A DNA stretch of 64,000 nt from an uncultured Parabacteroides sp. (GCA_944325335.1 CALUZR010000011.1:1-64000), one strand, 5' to 3'; positions 17,292 to 26,649 are shown, counted from the first letter of the stretch. Translations and numbers: made by a program. The notes: generated by a model not told the origin, from the sequence alone.

Positions 17292-18458
17292 TCAAGAGAT
17301 TCCCAACTCGTAGAGGCAGGCCTGCACTTCGCGGTCACTCCCGACGTGCTTCCCTTCGTCGTCCGAGAGTTTGATGCACTCGCGCCATGGTTGGTTCACG
17401 TTCATCCGGCAACGTGCGAGCTTCATCACGATGTTCGAGGGCTTGAACCCGGTGTCGTTCGTGAGGTTCGTCCCGATGCCAAACGAGCAACGGATCTTCC
17501 CCTGGCAATGCTTTTGGATGCGGAGGGCTTTGTGGAAGTCCAAGGCATTGCTGAAGATGATGGTCTTCGTCGTCGGATCGATACCCAAGTCGAGGTAACG
17601 CGCCACAAGCTGGTCGACAAACTCGAACTCGTCGCCCGAGTCGCACCGCACACCATCAAACAATTTCGCCTGCTTCCGGCTGAAGTTCGAGAGGAACGAT
17701 TCGGAGGTGTACGTGTCCGATAAGGCCGTCCCCAAATCCCCGTCGTAGACATTCACCCAATTCTCCAACGCCATGTAGTTGGCATGTTTATAACCAAATT
17801 GCGCGCCATGGAACATAAACCACTCGTGCGGATGCGTCCCCATCATCTTCATATTATATTTCATCCCGAAATGGCAGTTCGACGTCCCCAGGCAATACCG
17901 CGCGTTCTCGTTCAGGTAATTGATCACGCCGTCTTGCACCGCAAACGAGAAGCGCCGCCGCGTCCCAAACTCGGAGAAAGGAAGCTGGTGCTGGTTCGAA
18001 AGCTCCACCTTCTCGAACAGGCGCGCCACTACTTCGTCGCGCTCCGCCACGTGTCCCAGCAGCCGGTTGCCCAGCTCGGTGATGATGGCCAAAAGCGGCA
18101 CCTCGTAGAGCGTCGCCTTATAGAGGAAATCTTCCACCTCGACATGCAGCTCGTGATGCTCGTCCAAGTAAATCCGAATCCGCTCCGGCTCGAAGCGGAA
18201 CGACTGCAGCCATTCCCAATAGACGCGCGGGATGAAACGGCAATGCGAAGCCATATATTCCAGTTCCGCCTTCGCGAGGCGCACTTCCGCCATACTTCGC
18301 ACCTCTTCGCGCAGGGCTTCCAGGAATTCGTCCGTATAGCGCGTCTCGTCCCTGTCTTTAAACACGAACGTCCCGCTGGCATACGGGAACAGCTTCACGT
18401 AGGCATACGAGGTCGTGAACTTGTATAAATCAGTATCTAAGATTGAATGTATAATCAT
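17292..18458 (-). CDS. pncB: Nicotinate phosphoribosyltransferase PncB
   Basis: A 388-residue enzyme of NAD salvage that joins nicotinate and PRPP to nicotinate mononucleotide with ATP hydrolysis. Recognisable are the N-terminal DLYKFTTSYAYVKLFP, the phosphorylated-histidine region MGTHPHEWFMFHG, FDGVRCDSGDEFEF and the phosphate-binding FGIGTNLTND. The length matches E. coli PncB (400). Cytoplasmic. A good promoter lies just upstream. Confidence 0.93.
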   Translation of the reverse strand: MIIHSILDTDLYKFTTSYAYVKLFPYASGTFVFKDRDETRYTDEFLEALREEVRSMAEVRLAKAELEYMASHCRFIPRVYWEWLQSFRFEPERIRIYLDEHHELHVEVEDFLYKATLYEVPLLAIITELGNRLLGHVAERDEVVARLFEKVELSNQHQLPFSEFGTRRRFSFAVQDGVINYLNENARYCLGTSNCHFGMKYNMKMMGTHPHEWFMFHGAQFGYKHANYMALENWVNVYDGDLGTALSDTYTSESFLSNFSRKQAKLFDGVRCDSGDEFEFVDQLVARYLDLGIDPTTKTIIFSNALDFHKALRIQKHCQGKIRCSFGIGTNLTNDTGFKPSNIVMKLARCRMNVNQPWRECIKLSDDEGKHVGSDREVQACLYELGIS

Positions 18459-18484
18459 ATCTTTTCTTATTATAATATGGGGGA

Positions 18485-18516
18485 CAAATATACCTTATTT
18501 TAGGCGGACGTACAAA
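18485..18516 (-). promoter_or_regulatory. Promoter of pncB
   Basis: On the reverse strand TTTG (18516-18513), a 20-bp spacer and TATATTTG (18492-18485) form a near-ideal Bacteroidetes promoter, 26 nt upstream of the pncB ATG at 18458. Confidence 0.65.
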
Positions 18517-19628
18517 TTATGTCGCCCTTATTTGTGAAAAAAACATTTGCTTCACCTAAAAAACAAGTAAGAAAACACAAAATCGCATAATAATTAATAA
18601 TAATTTACTAAGAAACAAATATAAATATTATATCTCAACAAACCAAACATACAACCGCAGCCTTTCTATTTTATCCATCTACAAAGTCATCGCGCAACCC
18701 CAAGAAGCAGGATTCCAAAAAGCTCCGCCGTACCCAGCAGCCGTTTTAAGGCCATTTTCCTGCCATTTCCGCGCAAAACAGGCGCCGGACGAAGAATCTC
18801 TTCCCCTAAACAAATCGTGCCGCAAACGGGCGCATTTGACATAAACAAGATAATCCGTCCGCTTTTCGCGTGTGTACGCGCGATCTCTCACCCAATATTT
18901 TCTTTTATTCTCTTTTATTTTGTGCACTTTTGGTACGTTCAAGCGTACCATTAACATTTGGCTTTTCGAAAATCAAAATCAACAAACGGATTATATTTGC
19001 TTAATTATTAAGCAAAAACAACGACATCCTCACAGTGAAGCAATTTTACATATTAACCCAAATTAACACATCGCCATTTTCAAGCATTGCGCGGTCAAGC
19101 GAATCCAACTCGATCATACAAACCCTCTTTTCGATAAGCCCCTTCCTCGCGCGTGCGCGTTTATTGCTGTCACTCATATTTTCTTTCCTTTCCTTTTCTT
19201 TGTGCACTTTTTACATCCAAAACCCGGGGTTTTTCCATGCAAATGGATGTTAAAATCAATGCTTTTTAATTCTATTGAAACCTGATTCCCTTATATTTAA
19301 AGATAAAACGCTCTTCTTTCGTCAGACAAAATGTTAAAATGCCCTTCCGATGTAAATAATTGTAAAAGGTTCCAAATTCAATCACCGAAAGGATCATTTC
19401 ATCGTCTTTTATCACGTTTCACCAGGCGTCATTGTTCCGCCCAATCGAAACCACAGCTCCCTTCAACTGGATGCAGAAAGAATAGCGATAGCGTCAACGA
19501 ATCACCCGACGGAGCTTTGCATCCCATAATAGGCCCGCATCGACTGGAAAATAATCCAACTTCTTCTACCAATGGCACGCTACCGCCTATTTATTTTAAT
19601 AATATTTATTAAATCAAAAAATTCTTCC
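18517..19628. other. Long intergenic stretch without a convincing gene
   Basis: About 1.1 kb (1.5 kb with flanking elements) between pncB and the M23 peptidase gene. No open frame resembles a known family, and base composition is AT-rich and uneven. Two diverged copies of a roughly 50-bp segment can be aligned on the reverse strand, starting AAAAGTGCACAAA and running into AAAGAAAATAT (about 18882-18932 and about 19160-19213). After the second copy, a 43-codon reading frame begins with ATG at 19177 behind a purine-rich tract and ends at 19046 (MSDSNKRARARKG...); it could be a small protein but nothing supports it beyond the start context. This may be a decayed gene or mobile remnant. Confidence 0.5.
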
Positions 19629-19786
19629 ACGTCATCCCGACCGAAGTGGAGGGATCTCTCGACAAGCTCGAGATGACGTGAAGGCATTCAGAGACCCTTC
19701 GACTTCGCTCAGGGTGACGTGGAAGACTGCGCAGCCCAAAAAGAAAATCCGTGGTCATCTGTCGAATCTCGTGTCATCTGTGTGCC
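19629..19786. repeat. Partial composite repeat, copy A4: element B plus one ACAGAT arm
   Basis: Element B occupies 19629-19720 (ACGTCATCCCGACCGAAG through GGGTGACGT), with an inner TCTCGACAAGCTCGAGA palindrome. One inverted-repeat arm follows (19746-19786, ending GTGTCATCTGTGTGCC). The left arm is absent, so this copy is truncated or decayed. Confidence 0.8.
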
Positions 19787-19936
19787 CTTATATTATATAT
19801 AGGTATAAATCGCCGCCGTAAAATGCGGAAACGACGGCGTGAATGGCGGGATTTACCGTTATAACCGGGAAGGTTCACAGTGGTGGATCGGAGGGAACAG
19901 AGAGGGGGAAGATTTGGCGGATTTTCAGAAAATGGG

Positions 19937-19944
19937 TATCTTTG
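19937..19944 (+). promoter_or_regulatory. -7 box for the M23 peptidase gene
   Basis: TATCTTTG, an exact TAnnTTTG match, ends 19 nt before the ATG at 19964. Confidence 0.55.
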
Positions 19945-19963
19945 CTCGGATAAATTGGAATAG

Positions 19964-21643
19964 ATGAAAACGAAACTGATTTTAGCATATCTTTGGGCTT
20001 GCGCCTCGGCGGTGTGCGCGCAGGAGGCGTGGGAGAGCCCGCTGGACTTTCCGCTCTTCCTGGCGGGAAACTGCGGGGAATTGCGCCCGAACCATTTCCA
20101 CGGCGGAATCGACCTGAAGACGCAGGGCGTGGAGGGCAAGGCGGTGCGCGCGCCACGGGCGGGGTTCGTCTCGCGCGTCTCGGTCAGCGCTTGGGGCTAT
20201 GGCAATGCGCTTTACCTGACGCATGCCGACGGGACGACGACGGTCTACGGCCACCTCCAGCGCTTTGCCCCGCGCATCGCCCGCATCGTCCGCGAGGCGC
20301 AGCAGCAGCAGGAGTCATTCGCCCTCAACCTCACGTTCGATTCCGATAGCCTCCGCTTCGAACAGGGCGAACTCATTGCCTATAGCGGGAACACGGGCAG
20401 CTCGGGCGGTCCGCACGTCCATTTCGAAATCCGCGACACCGAGACTGAAGAGCTCATCGACCCTTTACCTTATTATAAGCACCAGATTCGAGACACGCGC
20501 GCGCCGCGGTTGCTCTCCGTCATGGCCATCCCGGTGGAGGGCGAAGGCGTGGTGAACGGGAAAAGCCGCAAGCAGACGTGGGACGTGGCGAACGACGCGA
20601 AGGGCCGCCCCGCCCTGCATGCCACGATCCAAGCCTGGGGGCGCATCGGGTTGGCCATCCGGGCGAACGATTACATGGACGGGACGGGCAACATCTACGG
20701 CGTGAAGGAAATCCGCCTCGAAGATGAAGCGGGCGAAACCCTGTTTCATAGCCAGATAGACCGGTTCAGCTTCGACGAGAACCGGTACATCAACGCCTGG
20801 ACGGACTACGAGACCTACACGCGCCAACGGAAGTTCTTCGCCAAATGCTTCATCGAGCCCGGCAACCGCCTCCGCTTCCTCGAGGGGAAAAACCGCGGTT
20901 ATCTAGACATCCGCGAGGAACGCCCTTACCGCCTGACGCTTACCCTCAGCGACGCTTACGGGAACGAAACCCGCATGCAGCTCCGCATCGAAGGGAAACG
21001 GCAAGCCATCCCGCCCCTATCGACCGAAGGCACCGAGCTGTTCCACTGGCATTCGCTCAACCTCTTTGGGGCGCGCGGCATCCGGCTTCGCATCCCGCGG
21101 GGCAACCTTTACAATGATATCCATTTCCGCTATGCCTTCCGCGAGGAGGAAGGACGCATCGCGCCCGTACATATATTACACGACAAACCGGTGCCGCTCC
21201 ACCGCCAGGCGCACCTTTCGCTCCGGCTCTTCCAAGATTCCATCGCAAACAAAGCGCAATATGGCATCGTACAGTGGAAAGGGACGCGCCGCACGTGGAT
21301 CGGAGGCACGTACCGAGACGGATGGATCGACGGGCAGATCCGCGAATTAGGCACTTACACGCTGGCCATCGACTCGGTCGCGCCGCGCATCACGCCGCTC
21401 CGCGCCACGGAATGGAAGCGGAGGAAACGGTTCGAGTTCCGCCTTACCGACAACCTGAGCGGCGTGGAAAGCTACAAAGGCACCGTCGACGGGCGGTTCG
21501 TCCTCTTCGAAATGGACAAGCATTCCGTCATCTCCTGCCGCCTCGACCGGGAAAATATCGCACGCGGGAAGCATGAACTAAAAATCATCGCCACAGACGC
21601 TTGCGGGAACACTTCCACCTATACGCATTCATTTATTTGGTAA
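19964..21643 (+). CDS. M23 family metallopeptidase (LytM-type), exported
   Basis: A 559-residue protein with a signal peptide (ILAYLWACASAVCAQ). The M23 catalytic domain is unusually close to the N-terminus (about 25-175), with zinc ligands in RPNHFHGGIDLKT (HxxxD) and GPHVHFEIRD (HxH), plus THADGTTTVYGHLQ. All catalytic residues are present, so it should be an active peptidoglycan endopeptidase in the periplasm or at the surface, not a degenerate EnvC-like activator. The remaining 380 residues are beta-rich with two Ig-like segments (RLTLTLSDAYGNET; FEFRLTDNLSGVESYKGTVD), probably for substrate or partner binding. Codon use is very GC-rich. Confidence 0.88.
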   Translation: MKTKLILAYLWACASAVCAQEAWESPLDFPLFLAGNCGELRPNHFHGGIDLKTQGVEGKAVRAPRAGFVSRVSVSAWGYGNALYLTHADGTTTVYGHLQRFAPRIARIVREAQQQQESFALNLTFDSDSLRFEQGELIAYSGNTGSSGGPHVHFEIRDTETEELIDPLPYYKHQIRDTRAPRLLSVMAIPVEGEGVVNGKSRKQTWDVANDAKGRPALHATIQAWGRIGLAIRANDYMDGTGNIYGVKEIRLEDEAGETLFHSQIDRFSFDENRYINAWTDYETYTRQRKFFAKCFIEPGNRLRFLEGKNRGYLDIREERPYRLTLTLSDAYGNETRMQLRIEGKRQAIPPLSTEGTELFHWHSLNLFGARGIRLRIPRGNLYNDIHFRYAFREEEGRIAPVHILHDKPVPLHRQAHLSLRLFQDSIANKAQYGIVQWKGTRRTWIGGTYRDGWIDGQIRELGTYTLAIDSVAPRITPLRATEWKRRKRFEFRLTDNLSGVESYKGTVDGRFVLFEMDKHSVISCRLDRENIARGKHELKIIATDACGNTSTYTHSFIW

Positions 21644-21730
21644 AAACAGAAAACTTTTTCAGGAAAAGAGCTCATTTTCGAAAAAAAATTCGTACATTTA
21701 CGCACAAATAAACAAAAACATGGTACAGAC

Positions 21731-23479
21731 ATGGAAAACAATGAGTTACTCGAACAAGTAAGAAGTAAGGCACAAGGTTGGCTTACTGAGAGTTATGACG
21801 CTGAGACAAGAGCAGCAGTACAAGCATTATTAGACAAGGAAGACCCCACCGAGCTGATCGAGTCCTTCTACAAGGATTTGGAATTCGGGACAGGCGGGTT
21901 GCGCGGCATCATGGGCGTAGGTTCGAACCGCATGAATATCTACACCGTAGGCGCTGCCACCCAAGGATTGTCTAACTATCTGAAGAAAGAATTCACCGAC
22001 GTAGAACAGATCAAGGTGGTGATCGGGCACGATTGCCGGAACAATAGCCGGAAATTCGCGGAAATCTCGGCAGACATCTTCTCGGCCAACGGCATCAAGG
22101 TCTACATCTTCGAAAGCCTCCGTCCGACACCGGAAATGTCGTACGCCATCCGGAAGCTGGGATGCCAAAGCGGTATCATCCTCACGGCATCGCACAACCC
22201 GAAGGAATACAACGGATACAAGGCCTATTGGAACGATGGCGCCCAGATGATTACGCCGCACGACAAGAACACGATCGCGGAAGTAAACAAAATCCGCTCG
22301 GCGGCCGACATCAACTTCAAAGGCAACCCCGCGCTGATTGAGACCATCGGTGAAGAAATCGACAAAGCCTTCGTAGCCGACTTGAAGACCGTTTCCCTTT
22401 CGCCCGAATCCATCCAGCGGCACCACGACATGAAGATTGTCTACACGCCGATCCACGGTACGGGTGTATGCTTGGTGCCGATGGCGTTGAAGGAATTCGG
22501 CTTCACGAACATCATCCACGTGCCGGAACAGGACGTCGTAAGCGGCGACTTCCCCACGGTAGTTTCCCCGAATCCCGAAGAGCCCGCCGCACTGGCAATG
22601 GCCGTAGCGAAGGCGAAAGAGACCGACGCCGAATTGGTATTGGCTTCCGACCCGGATGCCGACCGTATGGGCACCGCCGTCAAGAACAACGCCGGCGAAT
22701 GGGTATTGCTCAATGGCAACCAGACCGCGCTTATCTTCGTATATTACCTCATCACGCGCTGGAAAGAGTTAGGCAAAATCCAAGGCAAGGAATACATCGT
22801 CAAGACCATCGTGACGACCGAGACCATCCGCACGATCGCCGAGCGCAACGCCGTCGGGTTCTACGATGTCTACACCGGATTTAAGTGGATTGCCGCCATC
22901 ATGAAGCAGAACGAAGGCAAGTTGAACTTCATCGGCGGAGGCGAAGAGAGCTACGGTTTCTTGTGCGAAGACTTCGTGCGCGACAAAGACGCCGTATCGG
23001 CCTGCGCCATGTTTGCTGAAATCGCCGCTTGGGCTAAAGACAATGGCATGACCATCTACCAACTCTTGCAGAAGATCTACGTGGAATACGGATTCTCGAA
23101 AGAAAAAGGCATCTCTGTCGTGAAGAAAGGCAAGAGCGGCGCCGAAGAAATCGAGGCGATGATGAAGCATTTCCGCGAAAACCCGTTGGCAGAAATCGCC
23201 GGCTCGAAGGTCGTCCTCTTCAACGACTTCTCGACCTTGAAAGGCAAAGACTACATCACAGGCGAAACATTGACGCTCGACATGCCGACGACCTCGAACG
23301 TCCTCCAATACTTCACCGAAGATGGCACGAAGATCTCCATCCGCCCGTCGGGCACAGAACCGAAGATCAAGTTCTACACCGAAGTACATTCCAAAGTCAA
23401 TAGCGTAGACGAACTCGAAGCAGCCGACAAAGCCGCGCTCGAGAAGATTGAGGCTATTAAGGCTTCGTTGGGGATCTAA
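21731..23479 (+). CDS. Phospho-sugar mutase (phosphoglucomutase/phosphomannomutase)
   Basis: A 582-residue alpha-D-phosphohexomutase. The four domains carry the phosphoserine loop TASHNPKEYNGYKAYW, the Mg loop SDPDADRMGTAV, the sugar-specificity loop GGGEESYGF and the phosphate-binding loop RPSGTEPKIKFYTEV. The length and the GEESYG loop fit the PGM2/PgcA-like subgroup, which interconverts glucose 1- and 6-phosphate and often handles other hexoses. Cytoplasmic; it supplies sugar nucleotide precursors. A weak TACATTTA -7-like box is at 21693-21700 and a strong terminator follows. Confidence 0.92.
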   Translation: MENNELLEQVRSKAQGWLTESYDAETRAAVQALLDKEDPTELIESFYKDLEFGTGGLRGIMGVGSNRMNIYTVGAATQGLSNYLKKEFTDVEQIKVVIGHDCRNNSRKFAEISADIFSANGIKVYIFESLRPTPEMSYAIRKLGCQSGIILTASHNPKEYNGYKAYWNDGAQMITPHDKNTIAEVNKIRSAADINFKGNPALIETIGEEIDKAFVADLKTVSLSPESIQRHHDMKIVYTPIHGTGVCLVPMALKEFGFTNIIHVPEQDVVSGDFPTVVSPNPEEPAALAMAVAKAKETDAELVLASDPDADRMGTAVKNNAGEWVLLNGNQTALIFVYYLITRWKELGKIQGKEYIVKTIVTTETIRTIAERNAVGFYDVYTGFKWIAAIMKQNEGKLNFIGGGEESYGFLCEDFVRDKDAVSACAMFAEIAAWAKDNGMTIYQLLQKIYVEYGFSKEKGISVVKKGKSGAEEIEAMMKHFRENPLAEIAGSKVVLFNDFSTLKGKDYITGETLTLDMPTTSNVLQYFTEDGTKISIRPSGTEPKIKFYTEVHSKVNSVDELEAADKAALEKIEAIKASLGI

Positions 23480-23491
23480 TTGATAAGAGAT

Positions 23492-23553
23492 TGGCCGGTA
23501 AAAGAATATTTTTCTCATTTCCTGAGAAAGTCTTCTTGCCGGCCATTTTTATT
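23492..23553 (+). terminator. Rho-independent terminator after the phosphohexomutase gene
   Basis: A 10-bp stem (TGGCCGGTAA at 23492-23501 with TTGCCGGCCA at 23536-23545, one G-U pair) encloses an inner TCTCA/TGAGA hairpin and is followed by TTTTTATTT. It starts 12 nt after the stop. The remaining gap to 23679 holds only a 24-codon frame (23557-23631) that I do not call as a gene. Confidence 0.8.
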
Positions 23554-23678
23554 TCCATGATTTCAGTAACCTACGATTTATGGAACCTTTTCCAGCCTGT
23601 CAAGGAATTCTTAGATGCTTTTGCTGACTAAAAAGAAAAAAGAATAGGATTATAAATGACACTTATAAAAATAGGATT

Positions 23679-24731
23679 ATGAATAATACAGAAGACAATA
23701 AAAACGGATTAACAGGAGAACAACTGGTAACTTTAATAAAGCAACAATACAAAGATTGCAACTTCAATCGTTCGGGCAGTTACATCAAACTTTCTGATTA
23801 CACAGAAATAAACATCCAAGGAGATGAACTGCATATCACAATTCTTCCACTCACGAAGAACCCGGTGTCAAAACAAAATATGCAAGAAACAGGATGTGCA
23901 TTTGAAGGTTGGGCAATCTGTTTGAAGGCTTGGCTTGCAGACCAAATAAAAACCGTAGAATTGGACTGGACGACGCCTCAAGAGAAGCTATCAGAAAATG
24001 AAGAGCAACACTATAATCGTTTCCTTTATCGTGTCATCAAATTCAAAGAGTGGTACGATTGGTTCAACTATAATCCAGAAAAGCAGAACGAAATAAACTC
24101 CTTCAATAAAGAATTAACGAAAGGAGCCAACAACAACAACTCAAACAAAGATGCAGCTGAAGGAAAAAATGATAATGAAAACAAAGTGGAATACAATCTA
24201 ATCAATAATAAGGAAAACAAGCAAAAGCTTATAGATACATTTGGATTAAAATTAATAGGACATCATCTTCCCGTCGGTGTAAAAAAAGCTGACGATAGCA
24301 ATTTATTTCCAGGAAGACAAAGTGCCATTGACATTTGGGGCATTTCTCATGACAATATCCTTAAAGTAATAGAATTGAAATACATAGATAAAAATAATAA
24401 GCCTAACATTCAGATCGGAATCATCTCCGAACTTTTCTTCTATTGCAATATTATGAATGATATCCATTATGGTGTTATCCAAAAACCGGATATTCCTATG
24501 AAAGAAGGCATTGAGTCAGAAAAATCTCTGAATAAAGAAGATTGGAATAGCGTGGAAGGCGTCATGCTTGCCACTGATTATCATCCATTGCTTTACAGGA
24601 CAAAAGAGTTGCTCGAAATTCTCAATTCCAACAGGGAAGGCATAAAATTCTCCATGTATCAATATGATTGGGACATGGATAATAATGAACTCCTTGAAAT
24701 TAAACCTTTTAATCCCGAATCATGCAAATAA
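23679..24731 (+). CDS. Uncharacterised protein with a PD-(D/E)XK nuclease-like motif
   Basis: A 350-residue soluble protein that I do not recognise as a named family. An N-terminal region (about 10-140) is followed by a low-complexity Asn/Lys-rich linker (about 146-182) and a C-terminal domain. There the pattern SAIDIWGIS...VIELKYID places Asp218, Glu232 and Lys234 as in PD-(D/E)XK nucleases, an inference from motif spacing. The gene is markedly AT-rich with A/T third positions, unlike its GC-rich neighbours, suggesting horizontal acquisition. Its stop overlaps the start of the beta-CASP gene by 10 nt, so the two proteins are very likely made together. No catalytic role is proven. Confidence 0.6.
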   Translation: MNNTEDNKNGLTGEQLVTLIKQQYKDCNFNRSGSYIKLSDYTEINIQGDELHITILPLTKNPVSKQNMQETGCAFEGWAICLKAWLADQIKTVELDWTTPQEKLSENEEQHYNRFLYRVIKFKEWYDWFNYNPEKQNEINSFNKELTKGANNNNSNKDAAEGKNDNENKVEYNLINNKENKQKLIDTFGLKLIGHHLPVGVKKADDSNLFPGRQSAIDIWGISHDNILKVIELKYIDKNNKPNIQIGIISELFFYCNIMNDIHYGVIQKPDIPMKEGIESEKSLNKEDWNSVEGVMLATDYHPLLYRTKELLEILNSNREGIKFSMYQYDWDMDNNELLEIKPFNPESCK

Positions 24732-26026
24732 TAATACATCGAGGCACTCATCAAATAGGCGGTTGCATTACGGAAATAGCGACTGCGAGTTCGCGCATCT
24801 TTATCGATATGGGTGATAATCTGCCCGGTTTGGAAGCGCCACTGACTGAGGCACAAAAGCAAGCGTTGGTCGAGAGCCTATGCAATCATAATAAACGAAC
24901 CCATGAAGCGGTAATCTACACCCATGGGCATTTTGACCACGTCGGCATGTTGGAATATGTGCCCGCTTCGATGGACCAATACATGAGCCAAGGCACCCAA
25001 GACATGCTCTTGCTGAAAGAAGAGGTGCTTCAAAAGGGACTGGAGCTCGGCGGACGCAATGCAGATGAAAACTGCTTTCGGATCCAGCGCATCCGTGATT
25101 GCAAAACTTGGCAACGCCCGCCACATCGCCATAAGCCCCAACCATGGCAGATTGGAGACATCAAGATCACGCCTTTCTTCGTCTCCCACTCCATTTTCGA
25201 CGCGCACATGTTGCTTGTCGAAGCCGAAGGGAAAAAGATATTGCACACGGGCGATTATCGAGGACATGGTTATATCAGTAAAGGATTGTTCCCGACTTTG
25301 CAACATTATATCAAACAAGTCGATGTGCTTATCACCGAAGGGACTATGCTAAATCGGGAACAAGAAGCATCGCCTGAATGGGTTATTTCACAGCGCATGG
25401 AGGCGATGATGAAAAAGTTCAAATATGTAGTCATATTGGCATCAGCGACAGACATCGAACGGTTGATGACTATCGAAAACGCGGCACGAAAGGCGAATCG
25501 GCTTTTCGTGACTTGTTCGCTGTTGTTGGACAAAACCTTGAAGTATTTCACGTCGTTTGATGGCGGACAAAGCCAAAAGTTATTCAACTCCGAGCGACAT
25601 AAACTTTCGCCTACAAAGCCCAAAATGAAACTCCTAAAAGACATGCAAGATAAAGGTTTTGCGATGGTCGTTGGCGCAGGACATAGCGAACGAGTCGAGA
25701 AAATCATGCAAAACTTAGATAATGAAAAAACTTTATTAATCTATTCGGCTTGGGATGGATACTATCAATTGCCGGAACAAATAGAGACAAATCCGGGTTA
25801 TAGCCAAATGCGGAGCCTGTTTAAGAACGTGGTCGATATCCACACCAGCGGTCATGCGGATAGAAAAACAATAGAAAAGGTCATCCGCACAGTCCATCCG
25901 CGCGAAGCTATCATTGGCATCCATAAAGAGGCAAATGCATCGCTTGGCTCGCTCAATCTGCCTGAAGAACTGAAGGATAAGATTGTGCCCGATAGATTGC
26001 AACTTGATTATATCACCACAAAATGA
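24722..26026 (+). CDS. RNase J/CPSF-like beta-CASP metallo-beta-lactamase-fold hydrolase
   Basis: A 434-residue MBL-fold protein. Motif 1 is TRGTHQIGG-like near the N-terminus; motif 2 is THGHFDHVG (HxHxDH, residues 68-73). Later motifs are the His in FFVSHSIFDAH, the Asp in ILHTGDYRGHG, and the beta-CASP motifs HTSGHA and IIGIHKE. All metal ligands appear present, so nuclease activity on RNA or DNA is expected. It is shorter than RNase J (about 550), lacking the C-terminal domain, and its core RNase J identity is only family level. The start overlaps the upstream nuclease-like gene by 10 nt. The stop overlaps an ATG of the next frame (ATGA at 26023), though the AraC start is probably further on. 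Confidence 0.8.
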   Translation: MQIIIHRGTHQIGGCITEIATASSRIFIDMGDNLPGLEAPLTEAQKQALVESLCNHNKRTHEAVIYTHGHFDHVGMLEYVPASMDQYMSQGTQDMLLLKEEVLQKGLELGGRNADENCFRIQRIRDCKTWQRPPHRHKPQPWQIGDIKITPFFVSHSIFDAHMLLVEAEGKKILHTGDYRGHGYISKGLFPTLQHYIKQVDVLITEGTMLNREQEASPEWVISQRMEAMMKKFKYVVILASATDIERLMTIENAARKANRLFVTCSLLLDKTLKYFTSFDGGQSQKLFNSERHKLSPTKPKMKLLKDMQDKGFAMVVGAGHSERVEKIMQNLDNEKTLLIYSAWDGYYQLPEQIETNPGYSQMRSLFKNVVDIHTSGHADRKTIEKVIRTVHPREAIIGIHKEANASLGSLNLPEELKDKIVPDRLQLDYITTK

Positions 26027-26076
26027 GTATTGAATCGATAAAATGCGTATCTTTACACGTTAAAAACAGAGAAACA

Positions 26077-26649
26077 ATGCCCCAAACCCTCCTACACATC
26101 AAAAATATGGTATGCCCGCGCTGCATCATGGCGGTGCGCGAGGTGTTGCACCGTTATGAAATTCCCTTTTCATCGGTGTCGTTGGGCGAAGCCATCGTTG
26201 AGAAAAAGTTGGATGACAACGAACGGGCGGAGATTCGGGAGGCGTTGGAGGCGATTGGTTTCGAGCTGATTGAAGATAAACGCACGCTGGCGGCGGAAAA
26301 GGTCAAGCAGGCGATCCTGCGGTTGGTGCGCCAAGAGAATAATGGAATCCAGACGAACCTTTCGGATTATCTGGAAACGCAATGCGGACAGGCATATAGC
26401 GCGCTGAGCAAACTCTTTTCGGACGTGTGCGGGACGACAATCGAGAAATATTTCATCGCCCAAAAGATTGAGCGCGTGAAGGAGCTTCTGGACGACAATG
26501 AACTGACGCTCGGCGAAATAGCCGACTTGATGAACTATTCCAGCACGGCCTATCTCAGCGCCCAGTTCAAACAAGTGACGGGCATGACGCCCAGCCAATT
26601 CAAACAGCGCGCCCAAGGTGCCCGCAAGCCCATCGACCAAATCTTATAA
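26077..26649 (+). CDS. AraC-type regulator with N-terminal HMA-like metal-binding domain
   Basis: A 190-residue protein. Residues about 1-70 are an HMA-like fold with a CxxC site (HIKNMVCPRCIMAVREVL). Residues about 90-190 carry the AraC helix-turn-helix pair (LTLGEIADLMNYSSTAYLSAQFKQVTGMTPSQFKQ). The N-terminus resembles copper chaperone domains, so it probably senses Cu or another soft metal and controls the adjacent copA gene; this is inference from fusion and context. An earlier in-frame ATG (26023, overlapping the MBL stop) exists, but the ATG at 26077 fits the domain start and lies 21 nt after a -7-like box, TATCTTTA at 26048. Confidence 0.82.
   Translation: MPQTLLHIKNMVCPRCIMAVREVLHRYEIPFSSVSLGEAIVEKKLDDNERAEIREALEAIGFELIEDKRTLAAEKVKQAILRLVRQENNGIQTNLSDYLETQCGQAYSALSKLFSDVCGTTIEKYFIAQKIERVKELLDDNELTLGEIADLMNYSSTAYLSAQFKQVTGMTPSQFKQRAQGARKPIDQIL

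Noticed and set aside
18679..19612. Small frames at 18679-18957 (-), 18872-19253 (+) and 19331-19612 (+)
   Set aside because: Low complexity or random composition, overlapping each other on both strands, no start context and no recognisable domain.
23557..23631. 24-codon frame just after the phosphohexomutase terminator
   Set aside because: Too short, overlaps no conserved feature and lacks a ribosome-binding context; possibly a remnant.
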